This document shows, piece after piece, positions 1 to 12,001 of a stretch of DNA of 64,000 nucleotides. The notes below the pieces were generated by a model that was not told the DNA's origin, made no database searches, and saw only the letters and a program-made list of their open reading frames with translations. Each line of letters begins with the position of its first letter. Within the stretch, counting starts at the first letter, position 1. Source of the DNA: Selaginella tamariscina (Eukaryota; Streptophyta; Lycopodiopsida; Selaginellales; Selaginellaceae); the NCBI GenBank assembly GCA_003024785.1, contig PUQB01000045.1, positions 845,265 to 909,264 of the forward strand, written 5' to 3'. Made by a program: the position numbers and the translations under genes.

Positions 1-120
1 CATACACATACATAATAGACTTAGGATATTTGGATATATTACAGATTGCAAGAATTCATATGCACTAACTTATGTGCCTGTGTGCGCTTGCGTGGGTGTG
101 GGTGTGGGTGTGGGTGGGTG

Positions 121-152
<32 letters not shown>

Positions 153-176
153 ATGAGAATAACATGTTGTGTTTAG

Positions 177-1510
177 CAGCAGGAAAGATAACACAAGTGT
201 AAACCTCGACAGGAAGCTAAATGAGACTGAGAATCATGTTAATGCTAAAGTACACACAATTATGTTTCGTAAGATTGAGGAATGCACACACAGTGATATA
301 GCATTTAGTACTAACAATTCAAGTGAGTCCATGATGGGGTCCCGACCTGAGCAAAAGAAGAGGAAATTTGATGAGTTCATCCCCAAACAGGTATGATATA
401 CATTAATATAATCCGTTATGTAAATATATAATACTATATAATAATAACTTATTTAGTAGTTCATACACCTGAAAACAACTATATATATGTTCTATGTGTA
501 GCTCACAAACATAGCTCTTTTAATACTAATATTGACTTTTATTAATATATTAGATAAGTATGGTAAAATTTAATAGCTTATTATAAGGCATTAAGAAAAT
601 CATTGCTTAGTTTACTATATGTTTTTGAAGCAGGAAAAAGAGGACAAAATGAATATGGATTTACAAGCACCCACACCTGATTTAATTGTGGTTGATAGTG
701 ATGATGACGAAGACAAGACTCTCCGGAATACGGAGGCTGTGAGGCTACATGCTAGAAGTAACACACAGGTACTCATTTCTATTCATTTCTATATTCTAAA
801 TATATATAGATTTATATAGAATTTCATAACTTGATGGTATGTAATATATTTAATAATCTACTTCTAATGTAGGTTGAGCCAGGAACGCAGAGTCAGCAGC
901 GTTCAGATGTTAGTTCATTAACCAAAGCTAAGGCACGTTGATATGTGATTGTTATATGTAGATCATTTTATTTATTTATTTATTTATTTATTCAGAGTAT
1001 TGATGAACGTAATGGCTCACAAACTCAGGTGCGTGCGTGTGTGTGTGAGAGAGAGAGAGTACATCACTTTGACAATGACATATGGGCAAATGTTATTCAT
1101 GCAGATTATAGTTGAATCTCAAAAACGAAAGGTTGTACAAGCTTGTTCGAGACCCCAGGTTTGCGTGTACACCATGAATAATACACTAGCATATATAGTT
1201 TACAGACGCACAATACTAGCATATATAAAATTTACAATTATGAATTCGCCTCTTTTCTGGTTTTACAGACCTCAGGAGCCAAGCAAATGGAAAATGAGTC
1301 CTTACGTCCTGCTCAAACAAGTGACTTCCAGGTATCTCTTTCTTTGTTTCTTTCTTTTTCTGTGTGTTAATGTTGGTATTATACAGCCTTTGATGGGAAC
1401 AGGACATTTATGTTTGGGTGAATCATCTCAAGTTGTCCAACAAGCCAACTATGATCCTGTATCACAAGAACTGGTACTGTGTGTATTTACATACATCTGT
1501 GACATGTGTG

Positions 1511-1574
<64 letters not shown>

Positions 1575-2253
1575 AGGGGAGAGAGAGAAGAAAGACACAC
1601 ACACACACACGCCACAGAGAGAGAGAGACGGGAGAGGAGGGAGAGAGATTAACAAGTATTATACACAGGCGAAACTTGCAGTTCGTAGTACTCTTCTACA
1701 GAAGGATGTTGCTGATTATGCTGCCCGGCTGAAGGAGATCGAACAAAGTTAGTATAAAGAATATATTGTTAATGGTTGCTTTGACATATATAAAAAATCT
1801 GTAATCAAATAATGCTTTGATATATATTTCATTTTGCAGAAGAATCTCAAGGTGCTACAAAGAGCTTTCTGGATCATCTTCAGGATCCTGTGCAGGTCTG
1901 CGTCTGTACCTGTGTGTGTGTGTGGAGAGAGAGAGAGCGAGAGAGAACTCACTGTTTACTGGTTAGGTGCTGGAGGATTTCTGCTTGAGAAACCAGTGGC
2001 CAAAGCCCCATTATGAAATCCAAACAACACCGTTTAAACTCAGTAAGTTTACATATTGTGTGTGTTATTATTAATGCTTGACATGTTACTCTGTGTTTTT
2101 GTAGCTCAATATATGTACAGTGTGACTGTTTATTTATGTGGAAGGGACTTCCAGCATTCAGAGAGGGGATGCACAAACAGTGGACTACAAGCAGCCAAGC
2201 AATCTGCTGCATCCATAATGCTTTCACGCCTATATATGCTCAAGAGTGGGTAA
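177..2253 (+). CDS. dsRNA-binding-domain protein, 3' part of a multi-exon gene
   Basis: At least eleven short exons can be linked in phase: about 177-390, 634-768, 873-932, 996-1028, 1105-1158, 1269-1331, 1387-1473, 1669-1747, 1840-1895, 1997-2042 and 2105-2253 (TAA). All junctions are GT-AG except 932/933, which reads AAG|GC. The first exon has an acceptor, so the true start lies upstream of the window. An early acidic stretch (LIVVDSDDDED) looks like a SUMO-interacting motif. The 1669-1747 exon is helical/coiled-coil-like. The last two exons form a dsRNA-binding fold: a PHYEIQ start, a central beta stretch (YSVTVYLCGRDF) and a closing helix AAKQSAASIMLSRL. The domain assignment is by family pattern. 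A nuclear RNA-silencing or RNA-processing role is only an inference. Introns carry GT/GA microsatellites. Confidence 0.6.
1500..1650. repeat. (GT)n-(GA)n microsatellite in an intron
   Basis: A long pure GT run (about 1515-1558) is followed by GA, CA and GA runs, all inside the intron between exons 1387-1473 and 1669-1747. It is the longest of many similar intronic simple repeats in this window. Confidence 0.9.
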
Positions 2254-2598
2254 ATATAGATGCATTTTCTTTCGTTAGGTAAGTATAATTCAAATGTATA
2301 TATTCTATATGGATGTGTGTGTGTGTGTTTCATAAATAACAATAATACAAATTAGAAATAATGTAATATAAGAAATTAATATATAAAAAACTGTGACTTT
2401 TTTATTGGAATTACGCTATTTAATACCCTTTACAACGTAGGAAGGCAACGTAATTTGGAGAACAATCTCACTGTGCAGTGGTACGAGCTCTCCAGTCTTA
2501 AAGAAGTTTTTTCTTTTGCAAGGTACCTACTTCTCTCATATACACACACATGCAATTACATGTTATGTACCAGAAAACAAGTCTCTCCTCCTTAGTAC

Positions 2599-4507
2599 TT
2601 ACGTTTCCTCCCAAGTTTGCTGCATTCCTAACTTCTTGTACATGTCACCCATAAGCACATATGCAGAGCCATCCTTCTTTTGACGAGCCACTAGTGCATC
2701 AAACGCAACCTTACCAACCTCTACATTGTTCCAGTTCTTACACGCCCCTAACAGAGCCCTCCACACACCACTCCCACTTTCAAATGGCATACTTGTGATA
2801 AACCACAATGCTTCTTGTAATCTATTTGCTCTCCCCAACATATCAACCATACAAGTGTAGTGTTCCATATTGGGTAGTATACCGTATCTGTACATAGACT
2901 CGAAATACTCCTTACCAAGCTCTACCATACCCGCGCGACTGCATGACGTAAGTAGTAACAGGAACGTAACACTACTTAGTTTAACCCCGGCGTCTTTCAC
3001 GCATTTAACTAAACTAAACACCTGGAATGTGTCCCCAATAGAGGTGTACCCTGCTACCAAGGCATTCCACGCAACTATGTCAGGGGATTGCATAGAGTTA
3101 AAAACATGCTGAGCAGTCACCATGTTTCCACACTTCCCATAGAAGTCGAGTATGGTCGTTGTTACAGACCGATCCTGTTCCAATCCAAGCTTACATAGCA
3201 AAGCATGTATTGCACGACCGGCAGTGACCTCCACGCCGTTCCCACACGCCTTAAGTACCGCAACGAACGTGACATCGTCCGGTACACAGTCCATGCTCAT
3301 GAACAAGTCTATAGCTACCAAGTTTTCCCCTTCTTCCACGTATCCCAATATAAGAGTCGTATACGAAACAACGTTACGATGAGCCATCTTATCGAACACA
3401 GCACGAGCGTCCCGCATGCACTTGCATTTGGTGTAGATATCCACCAAGCTGGTTTCTATGAAAGCATTATGTTCAAACCCACGCTGTTTGGCTTGCTTGT
3501 GTATAGCCATTGCCACCTCTACACATAAGTGTCTGTCCGACTGGTGCTCGGCTGCCAAGCCGGTGCATGCTTTGAGTGCAATAACAAATGCAATACAGTC
3601 CGGTTCACATTCCATGCTCTTAAAGAGATCCATTGCTACCAAGTCTTCCCCGTTTTCGACGTATCCCAACATAAGTGTTGTCCAAAAAACAGCATTCTGA
3701 TGACTCATAGTATCGAAGACAGCGTGAGCGTCTAATACGCTCCCGCATTTACCGTACATGGCCATCAAGTTGTTTCCGACGTGCGTGTGTGTATGAAACC
3801 CACGCTCTCTAGCTTCAGAGTGAATAGCCATGCCTTTCTCTAAACAGAGCTCGCTTGCACAGGCCTTGAGCACAGCAGCAAACGTGACAGAGTTCGGTTC
3901 AGCATTCATCCTTGTAAACAACTCGAGTGCTATTAAGCTCTGCCCATTCTCCACGTATCCCGCAATGAGACTCGTCCACGACACAACGTTACGATGAACC
4001 ATGTTATCAAACACTGCCCGAGCGTGCCGGATGCTACCACATTTGCTGTACATGTCCACCAAGTTGCTTCCCACGATGAGCTCCTTATCGAGTTCGTCTT
4101 CTCTGGCTTTTCTATGTACTTCCATCCCCTTCGAAAGGCAAAACAGCCTGTCTAAATGGTTGTCCGTAAACAGACACGTACACGCCTTCGTTGCGGACAC
4201 ATATGTGACAGAGTCTGGCTCACAATCCATCTCTCCGAACAACTGCAGTGCGACTAGAGCTTCCCCATTCTCCGCGTATCCCATGATGAGACTGGTCCAT
4301 GAAACCACGTCCCTATACGACATGCTCTCGAATATCTCCCGGGCCAGAAACATGCTTCCGCACTTGCTATACATGGTGATCAAAGAGTTTGCGATGTTCC
4401 TCCTGTGTGCAAGCCAGCTTCAGCTATATCCAGATGTAGTCTCTTTCCTTCTTCTAATCGCCTTTGTTACTGCATTGTTTGATGGCAGCAAGAAATGCGG
4501 GAACCAT
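2599..4507 (-). CDS. PLS-class pentatricopeptide repeat protein
   Basis: The uninterrupted part (2599-4383) encodes 594 residues of PPR repeats with classic signatures such as MYSKCGS, VSWTSLI.GY.ENG and NLVDMYSKCGS. A C-terminal E-type region follows (ALLGACKNW, YVLMGDMYKKLG). Such proteins bind organellar RNA and usually act in editing or stability. No DYW domain is visible. The reading ends at a good donor (AC|GTAAGT, about 2600), so a further exon is possible but not identified. Upstream, the same protein continues in two other frames (L-E-E-G-K-R-L-H-L and M-V-P-A-F-L-A-A-I-K-Q-C), reached by restoring one T near 4456 and one G near 4399. The likely start is therefore the ATG at 4507. 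I favour sequence error over a pseudogene. Confidence 0.85.
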
Positions 4508-4669
4508 GTTGTACTGCAGGGAGTTGCATGTCCCATGGTCTGCCAAACTAAACTTGTGCGAGGGTAAACCGCAAGTAGAGTCATGTCGGATCATATATAT
4601 TTATACCAACATAACTAAACCTTTCGCTTCCCCGGAATCGAAACCCTGTGAACTGTTCAAATAACAGTT

Positions 4670-6170
4670 TATGTTTTTATAATGTTTAAAAATAAATATT
4701 TACATATCAGTTTATATTAATGGGGTTTTTTAAAGTGTTATTAATATATAATCTAACTTACTATGTATATTTTATAATATTAAAATATATATAGTAAGTT
4801 AGATTAATAAATATATATAGTAAATAAAAATAATCTGTAGATTCTATAGCTTATGTTAATATTATTATTAATATAAGATTTAACGTATTATATATATTTT
4901 ATTAATGAGGTCTAACTTGTTATATAAATTTTAGAATGAAATACGTTATATATTTTAGGAAAATAAAACATTGATAATTTTAAGTTTAATAACTGTAATA
5001 ATTTTAAAAGTGCAATTTATATTTAAAAATGAAAAGTCTTACTGTAAAATTTTAGAATTTAATTTTAAAATCAATAATCTTTTTTTAATATATAATACCA
5101 AAAATATGATATTTAAATTAAAATAAAATAAGTTTAAAGCAGTGTTATGCATGTATATAATATTAATTTAATATGAATATAATTTAAAATTTAAAATCAT
5201 ATAATATATACTTTATAAATATAAAGATACTTTTTTTTTCTAGTTATAGTTGCAGATAAAATATTATTAATATATGGTGTTGAAAAATCTCATCAACTTA
5301 TAAGAATGAACGTTATAACTAATATAGGAATGATACGTAAAAATAGGAATATCAAAATAATTTTAATTAATACTTACTTATTAATTATTAATATTTTAAA
5401 TATACATTTTAAAAAATGTTCTTTCTTTAAATATATAATATTTTAAAATTTATATATTAAAAATATTAATTAAATAAAAAAAAATTAAAAAAAAAATGGG
5501 ACTATAAAGTTTTAGTATAACATTCATTAAGAAACTCATACGTTAATAACTGATCTAGTTAATCTCTCTAACACGGATTAATTTCCATATATACCTTAAT
5601 TACTAGAGTAACCTACATATTTACCGTGTTACGTTACATACTATATAAACCCAAATCTTATAAAAGTATATAAATATATATTCTGCACGGAATGAATATT
5701 CTTAGACACAATCTATGGAAACCTTCTACGCATGTTGTTATCCATCCAGCTATACACACACGGTTTGGAGTAGAAGTCGTCGAGTTGACATTGTCAAGTT
5801 GGTAGGCGAGAACACGCTCCCTTCAAAGTCAAAGCTGCCAATAACACGAGGCAGCACAAAACTTAAGCAATGTCCTCCATCTTTGGGGACAAAGCAACTA
5901 TATACAATTCTATATGTTCTAATCTAGGAGACCATGCGTTCTTCCCATGCCTACGAGCTTGTGAACATACTATTCCTTCATAAATGTACTGTAGAGTAGT
6001 ATGTACTGCATAATGTCAAGTTAAAGAGAAGGAGCACGATTTATTTAACAAACATATTAGCTGGTGTACAATCAAAATGTTACCAAGTTGTTAATCTCAA
6101 CCCGACCATTCTGCCAGCTGAGGTAAAAGAACCCTCCGAGAAAATGTAGCTTGCTCAGCTGGATGTGCAC
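4670..6170. other. AT-rich intergenic region, no gene seen
   Basis: Very AT-rich sequence with A/T homopolymers and no coding pattern or splice-linked exons that I can support. It contains the perfect inverted repeat listed separately. Confidence 0.6.
4750..4805. repeat. Perfect 15-bp inverted repeat (hairpin)
   Basis: The left arm AATCTAACTTACTAT (4750-4764) is exactly complementary to ATAGTAAGTTAGATT (4791-4805), with a 26-bp AT-rich loop. It could be a MITE remnant or a chance AT-rich hairpin. Confidence 0.6.
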
Positions 6171-6181
6171 AACTTACGCAC

Positions 6182-6189
6182 TATAAATA
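6182..6189 (+). promoter_or_regulatory. TATA box of LTP-like gene
   Basis: TATAAATA lies 64 bp upstream of the ATG at 6253, a normal plant TATA-to-start distance. No other element was assigned. Confidence 0.55.
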
Positions 6190-6252
6190 ACAGAGCCTAA
6201 GCAATAACACTGTCAAATCACAAGTTCGAGTAACTCTTGTTTCCTCGTATCA

Positions 6253-6570
6253 ATGGCTGAATCTTATTCCAGCTGTTGTCTTCTGCTTTTAACAGTCGTT
6301 CTATTACAAATTGTTGTAACCATTCGGGCCGACTGCGATCGAGCCGAGATCTACGAGAAGTGTGTTCCATGTGTGCAATATGGGTCCATCATGAACATGC
6401 CAAACTCCAACTGCTGCAAGGCTGCTAAATCTATGAGTCCAGACTGCTTCTGCAGCATGTTGATTGCTACTAAAGGCGCCAAGGCCAGCTCCACTATGAA
6501 TAATTATATAAGAAAGTGCAAGCTTCAGGTTTCTTCACAATTCAAGTGTGCTAAACCAGCTAAATCTTGA
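6253..6570 (+). CDS. Secreted cysteine-rich 8-Cys (LTP-like) protein
   Basis: A single-exon protein of 105 residues. Residues 1-26 form a signal peptide (hydrophobic LLLLTVVLLQIVVTI). The mature part has the lipid-transfer/hydrophobic-seed order C, C, CC, CxC, C, C: ADC, EKC, NCC, DCFC, RKC, FKC, with one extra Cys making a CVPC pair. Such proteins are secreted or cell-wall carriers of lipids, or signalling/defence peptides. The exact role cannot be told. It is the best-preserved of four paralogues surrounding the LRR receptor kinase (8770, 14064 and 15664). Its TATA box is at 6182. Confidence 0.85.
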   Translation: MAESYSSCCLLLLTVVLLQIVVTIRADCDRAEIYEKCVPCVQYGSIMNMPNSNCCKAAKSMSPDCFCSMLIATKGAKASSTMNNYIRKCKLQVSSQFKCAKPAKS

Positions 6571-6835
6571 TATTCATGTTCATGTACATGGTTTACTCTT
6601 AAATAGGTGAATTATTCATTTCTATTTTTGAATTGCAGTAATAAAACTCATCTATAAATCATAAGAATATTCTAAGGATCTCATCCCCTAGGAATATCAA
6701 AGGAACACGTCAATCTTAACCACACAAAAGTAAGTCTTATGAATATTCAAGCGACACGCATTTATATGAGGACAATACACGTAGAGACACGTGCATGGTT
6801 CAAAATCCTTCAGTATTCTTCCTGGATTTTGCAAG

Positions 6836-8227
6836 ATGATCATTCAGAAGATATTACACATGAACAACAGGTGGGATTCATTACAACCATATCTATTTGT
6901 AGAAATACTAGATAGGCTCGATGATTTACAAGATTTCGTAGCTGCAATTAGTGTCTGCAAAGCATGGAGGCAAAACTCGTACTGGGTAAGCTCCCTAACC
7001 TTCAAACGCAGTAAGCACTATAATCGTCATAATCCATTCCCAATATGCAAGAAACATGGATACGAAGACTTCAAGTGCGATGTGTTCTTATATGCCTCTC
7101 CAATATCATATCCCACAGCGTTTGTTTGTCTAAACTCGTGCTAAACTCCATGAATCAATCCGCAGCGTTATGTAATATGCTGGAGCACTGCAGCAACTGG
7201 TTAACTCTATCTCAAACACTGCCAGCATCTGACTCTTCGTTGTTCTTATCAGCATGGCCTGTCCTCAAAGCTATGTGAGCTTATATCAAGTTGTAAGTCA
7301 CTTAGAGAGCTCGAAATCCATTACCTTGGAAAGCAGAAGTTGCCATCGTCTCTCACAAGCCAGCTCCACAAGCTCAGGTTACTTAAGACAAGTTACAGAG
7401 ATTCAGTTCAATATAGTGAGTGCAGTAACTTGGTGGAGCTAAGGATTGATTACATGGATGGAGAAAACAATGAGATCTCATTGAGCTTACCAAACCTGCA
7501 AGTTCTAGATATTGCCGCTTTCACCTGGTCTCTGCAAATACACGCTCCAGTTGCACATGACATCACCATAAGTCTATCAACTTACGTTTACGTACATGCG
7601 AACTCGGTAAAGAAGCTCGCATTGTATGATTCCCAGCTCATACAAGGACCAAGAGACTTGGAAAAGCTCGAGTTATTGGGACACCACTTGTCTCAAGATA
7701 GTTTGGAAGGCAGTTTACTTTCATGTACTGCAGTACTAGGGATTACAAGTTTAAAATTCTGCCCCAGCATGTCTGAATCTGTTCGTATTGATGCAAACTA
7801 TACGATACCCTCAGCAGATTTCTCTAGATGCTTCTTCAATGTCTTAACTCAACTGAGTAAGCTGAAAGAGTTGGAGCTCACATTTGATGTCGTCCTGCAG
7901 GTCAGTATAGAATGTACCCTAGGTAGAATCCTTATGTATCCTCTGCATGTAAGCTTCTTGGTTTTGCAGTTGGATCCTGAACATAGCAAGTTAAATGGTT
8001 CATTCCAGAGTTTAGATGTTCTCGCATTGAATGTATCTGCTTACCCGCTTCATCTTTACTGGTTGCCAGATGTGGAGGATGAATCAACGGTCCATGCACA
8101 GGCAATTCAAAGGTTTCTAAGTACTTGGACGTTTCTAAAGGACTTGTTTGCTTGTAAGAAGGTCAAGGTGAGAAACCAAGGTGAACCTGTTTTCGAGCTA
8201 ATGTCCTTTCTAGAAAATCGTGTTTAA
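6836..8227 (+). CDS. F-box / leucine-rich protein
   Basis: The N-terminus has an F-box (WDSLQPYLFVEILDRLDDLQDF, SVCKAWR), implying an SCF E3 ligase substrate adaptor. A 44-nt intron (7075-7118, GT..CAG, phase 2) removes an apparent stop and joins DF to NVCLSKLVL. A second intron, 7901-7969 (CAG|GTCAGT..TTTTGCAG), is in frame and is hidden if one reads straight through. Between them, the LRR-like text C-S-N-L-V-K-L-Y-L-K-H-C needs one T and one A restored at 7196-7206. The C-terminal half contains degenerate leucine-rich repeats (LRELEIHYLG, LVELRIDY, LKELELTF). The start is the ATG at 6836, just before the F-box. The substrate is unknown. Confidence 0.7.
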
Positions 8228-8769
8228 CTCAAGTTTGATATCCAATTTCCATATGCCACACACACACGTACACACGTACACACACAGTCCAAACAACTAG
8301 AGACGTGAATAGACCTTCTTTCATGCGTGTTATGATACGCTAACCAACGTTGACTTACTAATGTTACAATAAGAATATACTTTTTTCTAGCACTATACAC
8401 CATTGTATGTGTGCACGCTTGCACATGTTGTGTGTGTTTCCTACTTTCATGCTAGCTAGCTATATATATTTAACAAATTCTCTGTAAACTATGCATGCGT
8501 GGATATATAGCAGGTTGTATATATTATATCATTTGTGATCGAGTAATTCAAAGATTGTCAGATATATCCATGCATTCGGAAGTTGACAGTGAGCCGCCAG
8601 CAGTGTAAAGTGTGCTTCAAGGGATCTCCAATGCCAACTGGGTGGCAAATTGGCCTGGTTGACACCAAAATGCCTAAACGTGTGGGTATTTGTGTGTGTA
8701 TATATATACATGCATGTAGCTCTCTTGTTAAACTAGCAAGGCTTTATAGAATCTGGAGTTTAAGATACG
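8228..8769. other. Intergenic stretch with CA/GT simple repeats
   Basis: The 3' flank of the F-box gene and 5' flank of the next LTP-like gene. It contains short CA/GT tracts near 8258-8290 and 8695. No gene was seen. Confidence 0.5.
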
Positions 8770-9177
8770 ATGGAAGGAGCTTTTAGATTCATGATTTTAA
8801 TAGTTCTTCTAACATCTACAAGAATACACTGCAGTTGCAACCGTGCTCAGCTGGTCGATACATGTGCGCCTTGTGTGGAATTTGGGGACGTAAGGAGTAA
8901 GCCTGGTGAGGATTGCTGTAGAGTTGCGAAAGCAATTGGATCCGACTGCTTGTGTAGCATGTTGATTGCCACAAAAGGAAGGAAAGCCATGTTGCAGAGT
9001 GCGGCCTCAAAATTCCTAAGAAATTCAGGTGTTTTAAGGTACAGCCCAGAAACAAAATACATCCATGAAACTCTTGTTGATTTTACTCTTATGTTAATAC
9101 AATACAGATTCTTTCTTTCTATATATATTCAGCATCCAGAGAGAGCAGACTATATAAATATGCAATATTGTATGTAA
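8770..9177 (+). CDS. LTP-like cysteine-rich secreted protein, altered C-terminus
   Basis: A paralogue of the gene at 6253. It has a signal peptide (about residues 1-20) and then SCNRAQLVDTCAPC, DCCRVAKAIGSDCLC and SMLIATKG, so the first six conserved cysteines are in place. After ATKG the sequence diverges: the last two cysteines of the 8-Cys fold are absent, and the frame runs into 40-odd residues of non-family sequence up to TAA at 9177. It may be a decaying copy, an indel-shifted copy or a variant. It lies 214 bp upstream of the receptor kinase start. Confidence 0.6.
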   Translation: MEGAFRFMILIVLLTSTRIHCSCNRAQLVDTCAPCVEFGDVRSKPGEDCCRVAKAIGSDCLCSMLIATKGRKAMLQSAASKFLRNSGVLRYSPETKYIHETLVDFTLMLIQYRFFLSIYIQHPERADYINMQYCM

Positions 9178-9390
9178 ATACGGAAATGAGACATCACCTA
9201 CACACACAAAGGCTATATGTACATATATTACACTTGTTTTGAACTGTTATTTACTTGCTTGGGGGTAGGTGAGCAGTAGTGTACATACTCTTGGCATGTC
9301 CTTGTAATCTGCAGAAATGGCGCATTAGCACTTACAAGATACAATGAAACCAGGTTTGTATTCTAGTATAATTCCCTATCTTGTGTTCTA

Positions 9391-11957
9391 ATGAGCAAGT
9401 ATCTTCTCCTCCTGCTGTTGTTCATATGTCAAACAAATTCCGACAATGTGGGAGGATCCCACAATGCAGAAGAGCTTCCTCGCTTTATGGAAGTGGAGGA
9501 AGAAATGTGGGCATTGCTAGCCTTGAAATCTGCATGGAACGACTTGGAGCAGCACTTGGTCAGCTGGGATCCCTCAAAGAGTACACCTTGTGGGGATCAA
9601 GGCTGGGTGGGCATCAAATGTGAGAGAGACAACTCCACAGGATTGATCCAAGTCATCACTCTTGTGCTTCCCAAAGGTACACTGTCGGGTGGTTTCCTGA
9701 CGCCCCACATGGCCTCCCTCACAAGGCTCCAGAAGCTGGCCCTCCCTGGAAACCGCCTCTCCGGTTGTATACCAGTAGAGCTCGGTCTTATGCACAGCCT
9801 CGTCTCTCTTGATCTGTCTAGTAATCTCCTATGGGGGAACATTCCGTCCGAGATTGGTTCCCTCCACAACCTACAGGCTTGTTCCCTTGCAAATAACAGC
9901 CTAACTGGTCCCTTACCACCCGAGCTCGGTAACATGTCTCACCTCCGTGTCCTGTACCTTCAGCAGAACCAGCTCATTGGTATGTATGTATATGTGTGTA
10001 TACACCGTTTTGTACATATGCATGTACGTGCAGGTAAGGTTCCTGCTGAGCTTGGCAACTTAACATCACTTGAAGCTCTCTATCTTCAAAGTAACTATCT
10101 CACTGGGGAAATTCCACCGGAGATCGGACGGCTGTCCAAGCTTGCAGTGCTTCTCTTGTTCTCCAATCAGCTCATCGGCACCGTCCCTGCTACCTTTGCA
10201 AACTTGACCAACTTACAGGCTTTAGTCCTTTCTGAGAACAGTTTATCTGGTCCTATCACTCCAGAGCTCGGTCGTCTTCCCATGCTTCAGGTTCTTTACT
10301 TGGACTCCAACAACATATCAGGTTTTGCACACACACGCATATAGGTGCGTGTGTGTAGTAATAGTTTTACTGCAGGTAAAATACCACCAGAGCTTGGAAA
10401 TCTTCCATGTCTACGAAGGTTTTGTCTTTCAAATCCAGCGTCTGCATACTTCAATGGACCACCAGCAATAAGACTGTTCTCCAACAATCTCCATGGTCCA
10501 ATACCAGCCGAGATAGGTCATCTGCAGAGCTTAGAGATTCTGGAGCTAAGCTATAACCAGCTCACCGGTTCGATCCCTCCGGAGCTCGGTAACATGACAT
10601 CACTCGTGCACCTTGACCTCCAGTTTAATAGTCTCTCAGGGAGCATCCCCCCAGACATATCCATGCTTTCCCGTCTTGAAGTACTCTCTCTGGGGTACAA
10701 CCATCTATCTGGGCGTATTCCTTTTGAGGTAGAGAAATCACGTTTTATGAGCTTAAGTATTCATTAACTCTTAAACAGTGTGGTTTACTATTCTCTCTTC
10801 GGATAATGTACCTCCCAAACAACAGCCTGAGTGGGAGTATTCCAGCGGACTTGGAGCACCTCAAGATGTTGACTCAAGTTGACCTTGATTTCAATGAGTT
10901 GACTGGTCCTATACCGAGGCAACTCGGTTACCTTCCCAGTCTGCAGGCACTTTTCCTCCAGGGGAACAGGCTGAATGGAACCATTCCCTCAGAGCTCGGA
11001 CTTCTCCGTTCTCTCCGCTTTCTAAACCTCGGCAGCAATTATTTAACTGGTCCGATCCCTCGTGACCTCAGTGCTTTGTCCGAGCTTTCCCAGCTTTTAC
11101 TTAACAACAACTCCCTCACAGGTGTGTGCGTGCGTGCCCGCGTGCGTGTGTAGAGAGATGAATACATGTCATGTCAGGATTCATTCCGGCGGAGCTTGGA
11201 GAGCTCCAGTTCCCACTATACACAAATCTTCCAGAGCATGTCCACTTTGTGTCTGATCAGTCGGCTATGGACTTGAGTGGGAACTTCCTGACTGGTATAG
11301 TTCCACCTGAGCTCGGTAACTGCTCCTTGCTTACGGTGCTCAATCTTGGTGATAATCTGCTTAATGGGAGCATACCATCTGAGCTTGGTGAGCTCCAGTT
11401 TCTGGCTTCTCTCGACCTGGAGAAGAACCGGTTAACTGGCGATATACCATCTAGCTTCGGGAACTGCTCTAACCTCATCAAGTTTCAGCTTCAGCAGAAT
11501 ATGATTACAGGTGAGTATATAACTATGATTTTTATATTTATTATAGATTGTTTCAGGTGGTATTCCACCCAGTTTCGGCCAACTTACACACCTACAGACC
11601 CTGGATGTGTCATATAACAGGCTATCTGGTAGTATTCCAGCAGAGATCGGACTCTGCAAGAGCCTGGTGACACTTGAGCTCGATCACAACTCTCTAAGTG
11701 AAATCATCCCACCCGAGCTGACTGCGTTACCCATACTACAGACTATGAGCTTCTCAAATAACCTGTTTCATGGTGCAATACCTTCTACTCTCGACGCACT
11801 TGCACAGCTTCAAGTTCTGGATTTGTCACACAACGTGCTCAGTGGTTCAATTCCCTCTGCAGTTGCTTCTATAGGAGACCTTCGTGTCCTGGACATAAGA
11901 TCGAATCGCTTGTCTGGAGAACTTCCTCCGGCCCTTGGTTCTTATCCTCATTAACAG

Positions 11958-12001
<44 letters not shown>

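Noticed and set aside
949..1752. A 267-residue open frame
   Set aside because: It reads straight through several introns and a GT/GA microsatellite (long runs of C-V and R-E). The exon-intron structure given for 177-2253 explains it.
3205..3735. Plus-strand open frames within the PPR gene
   Set aside because: These are antisense shadows of PPR repeats, which give periodic open frames.
5715..5927. A possible 70-residue coding region
   Set aside because: No start context, homology, signal peptide or splice evidence; it is in AT-rich intergenic DNA.
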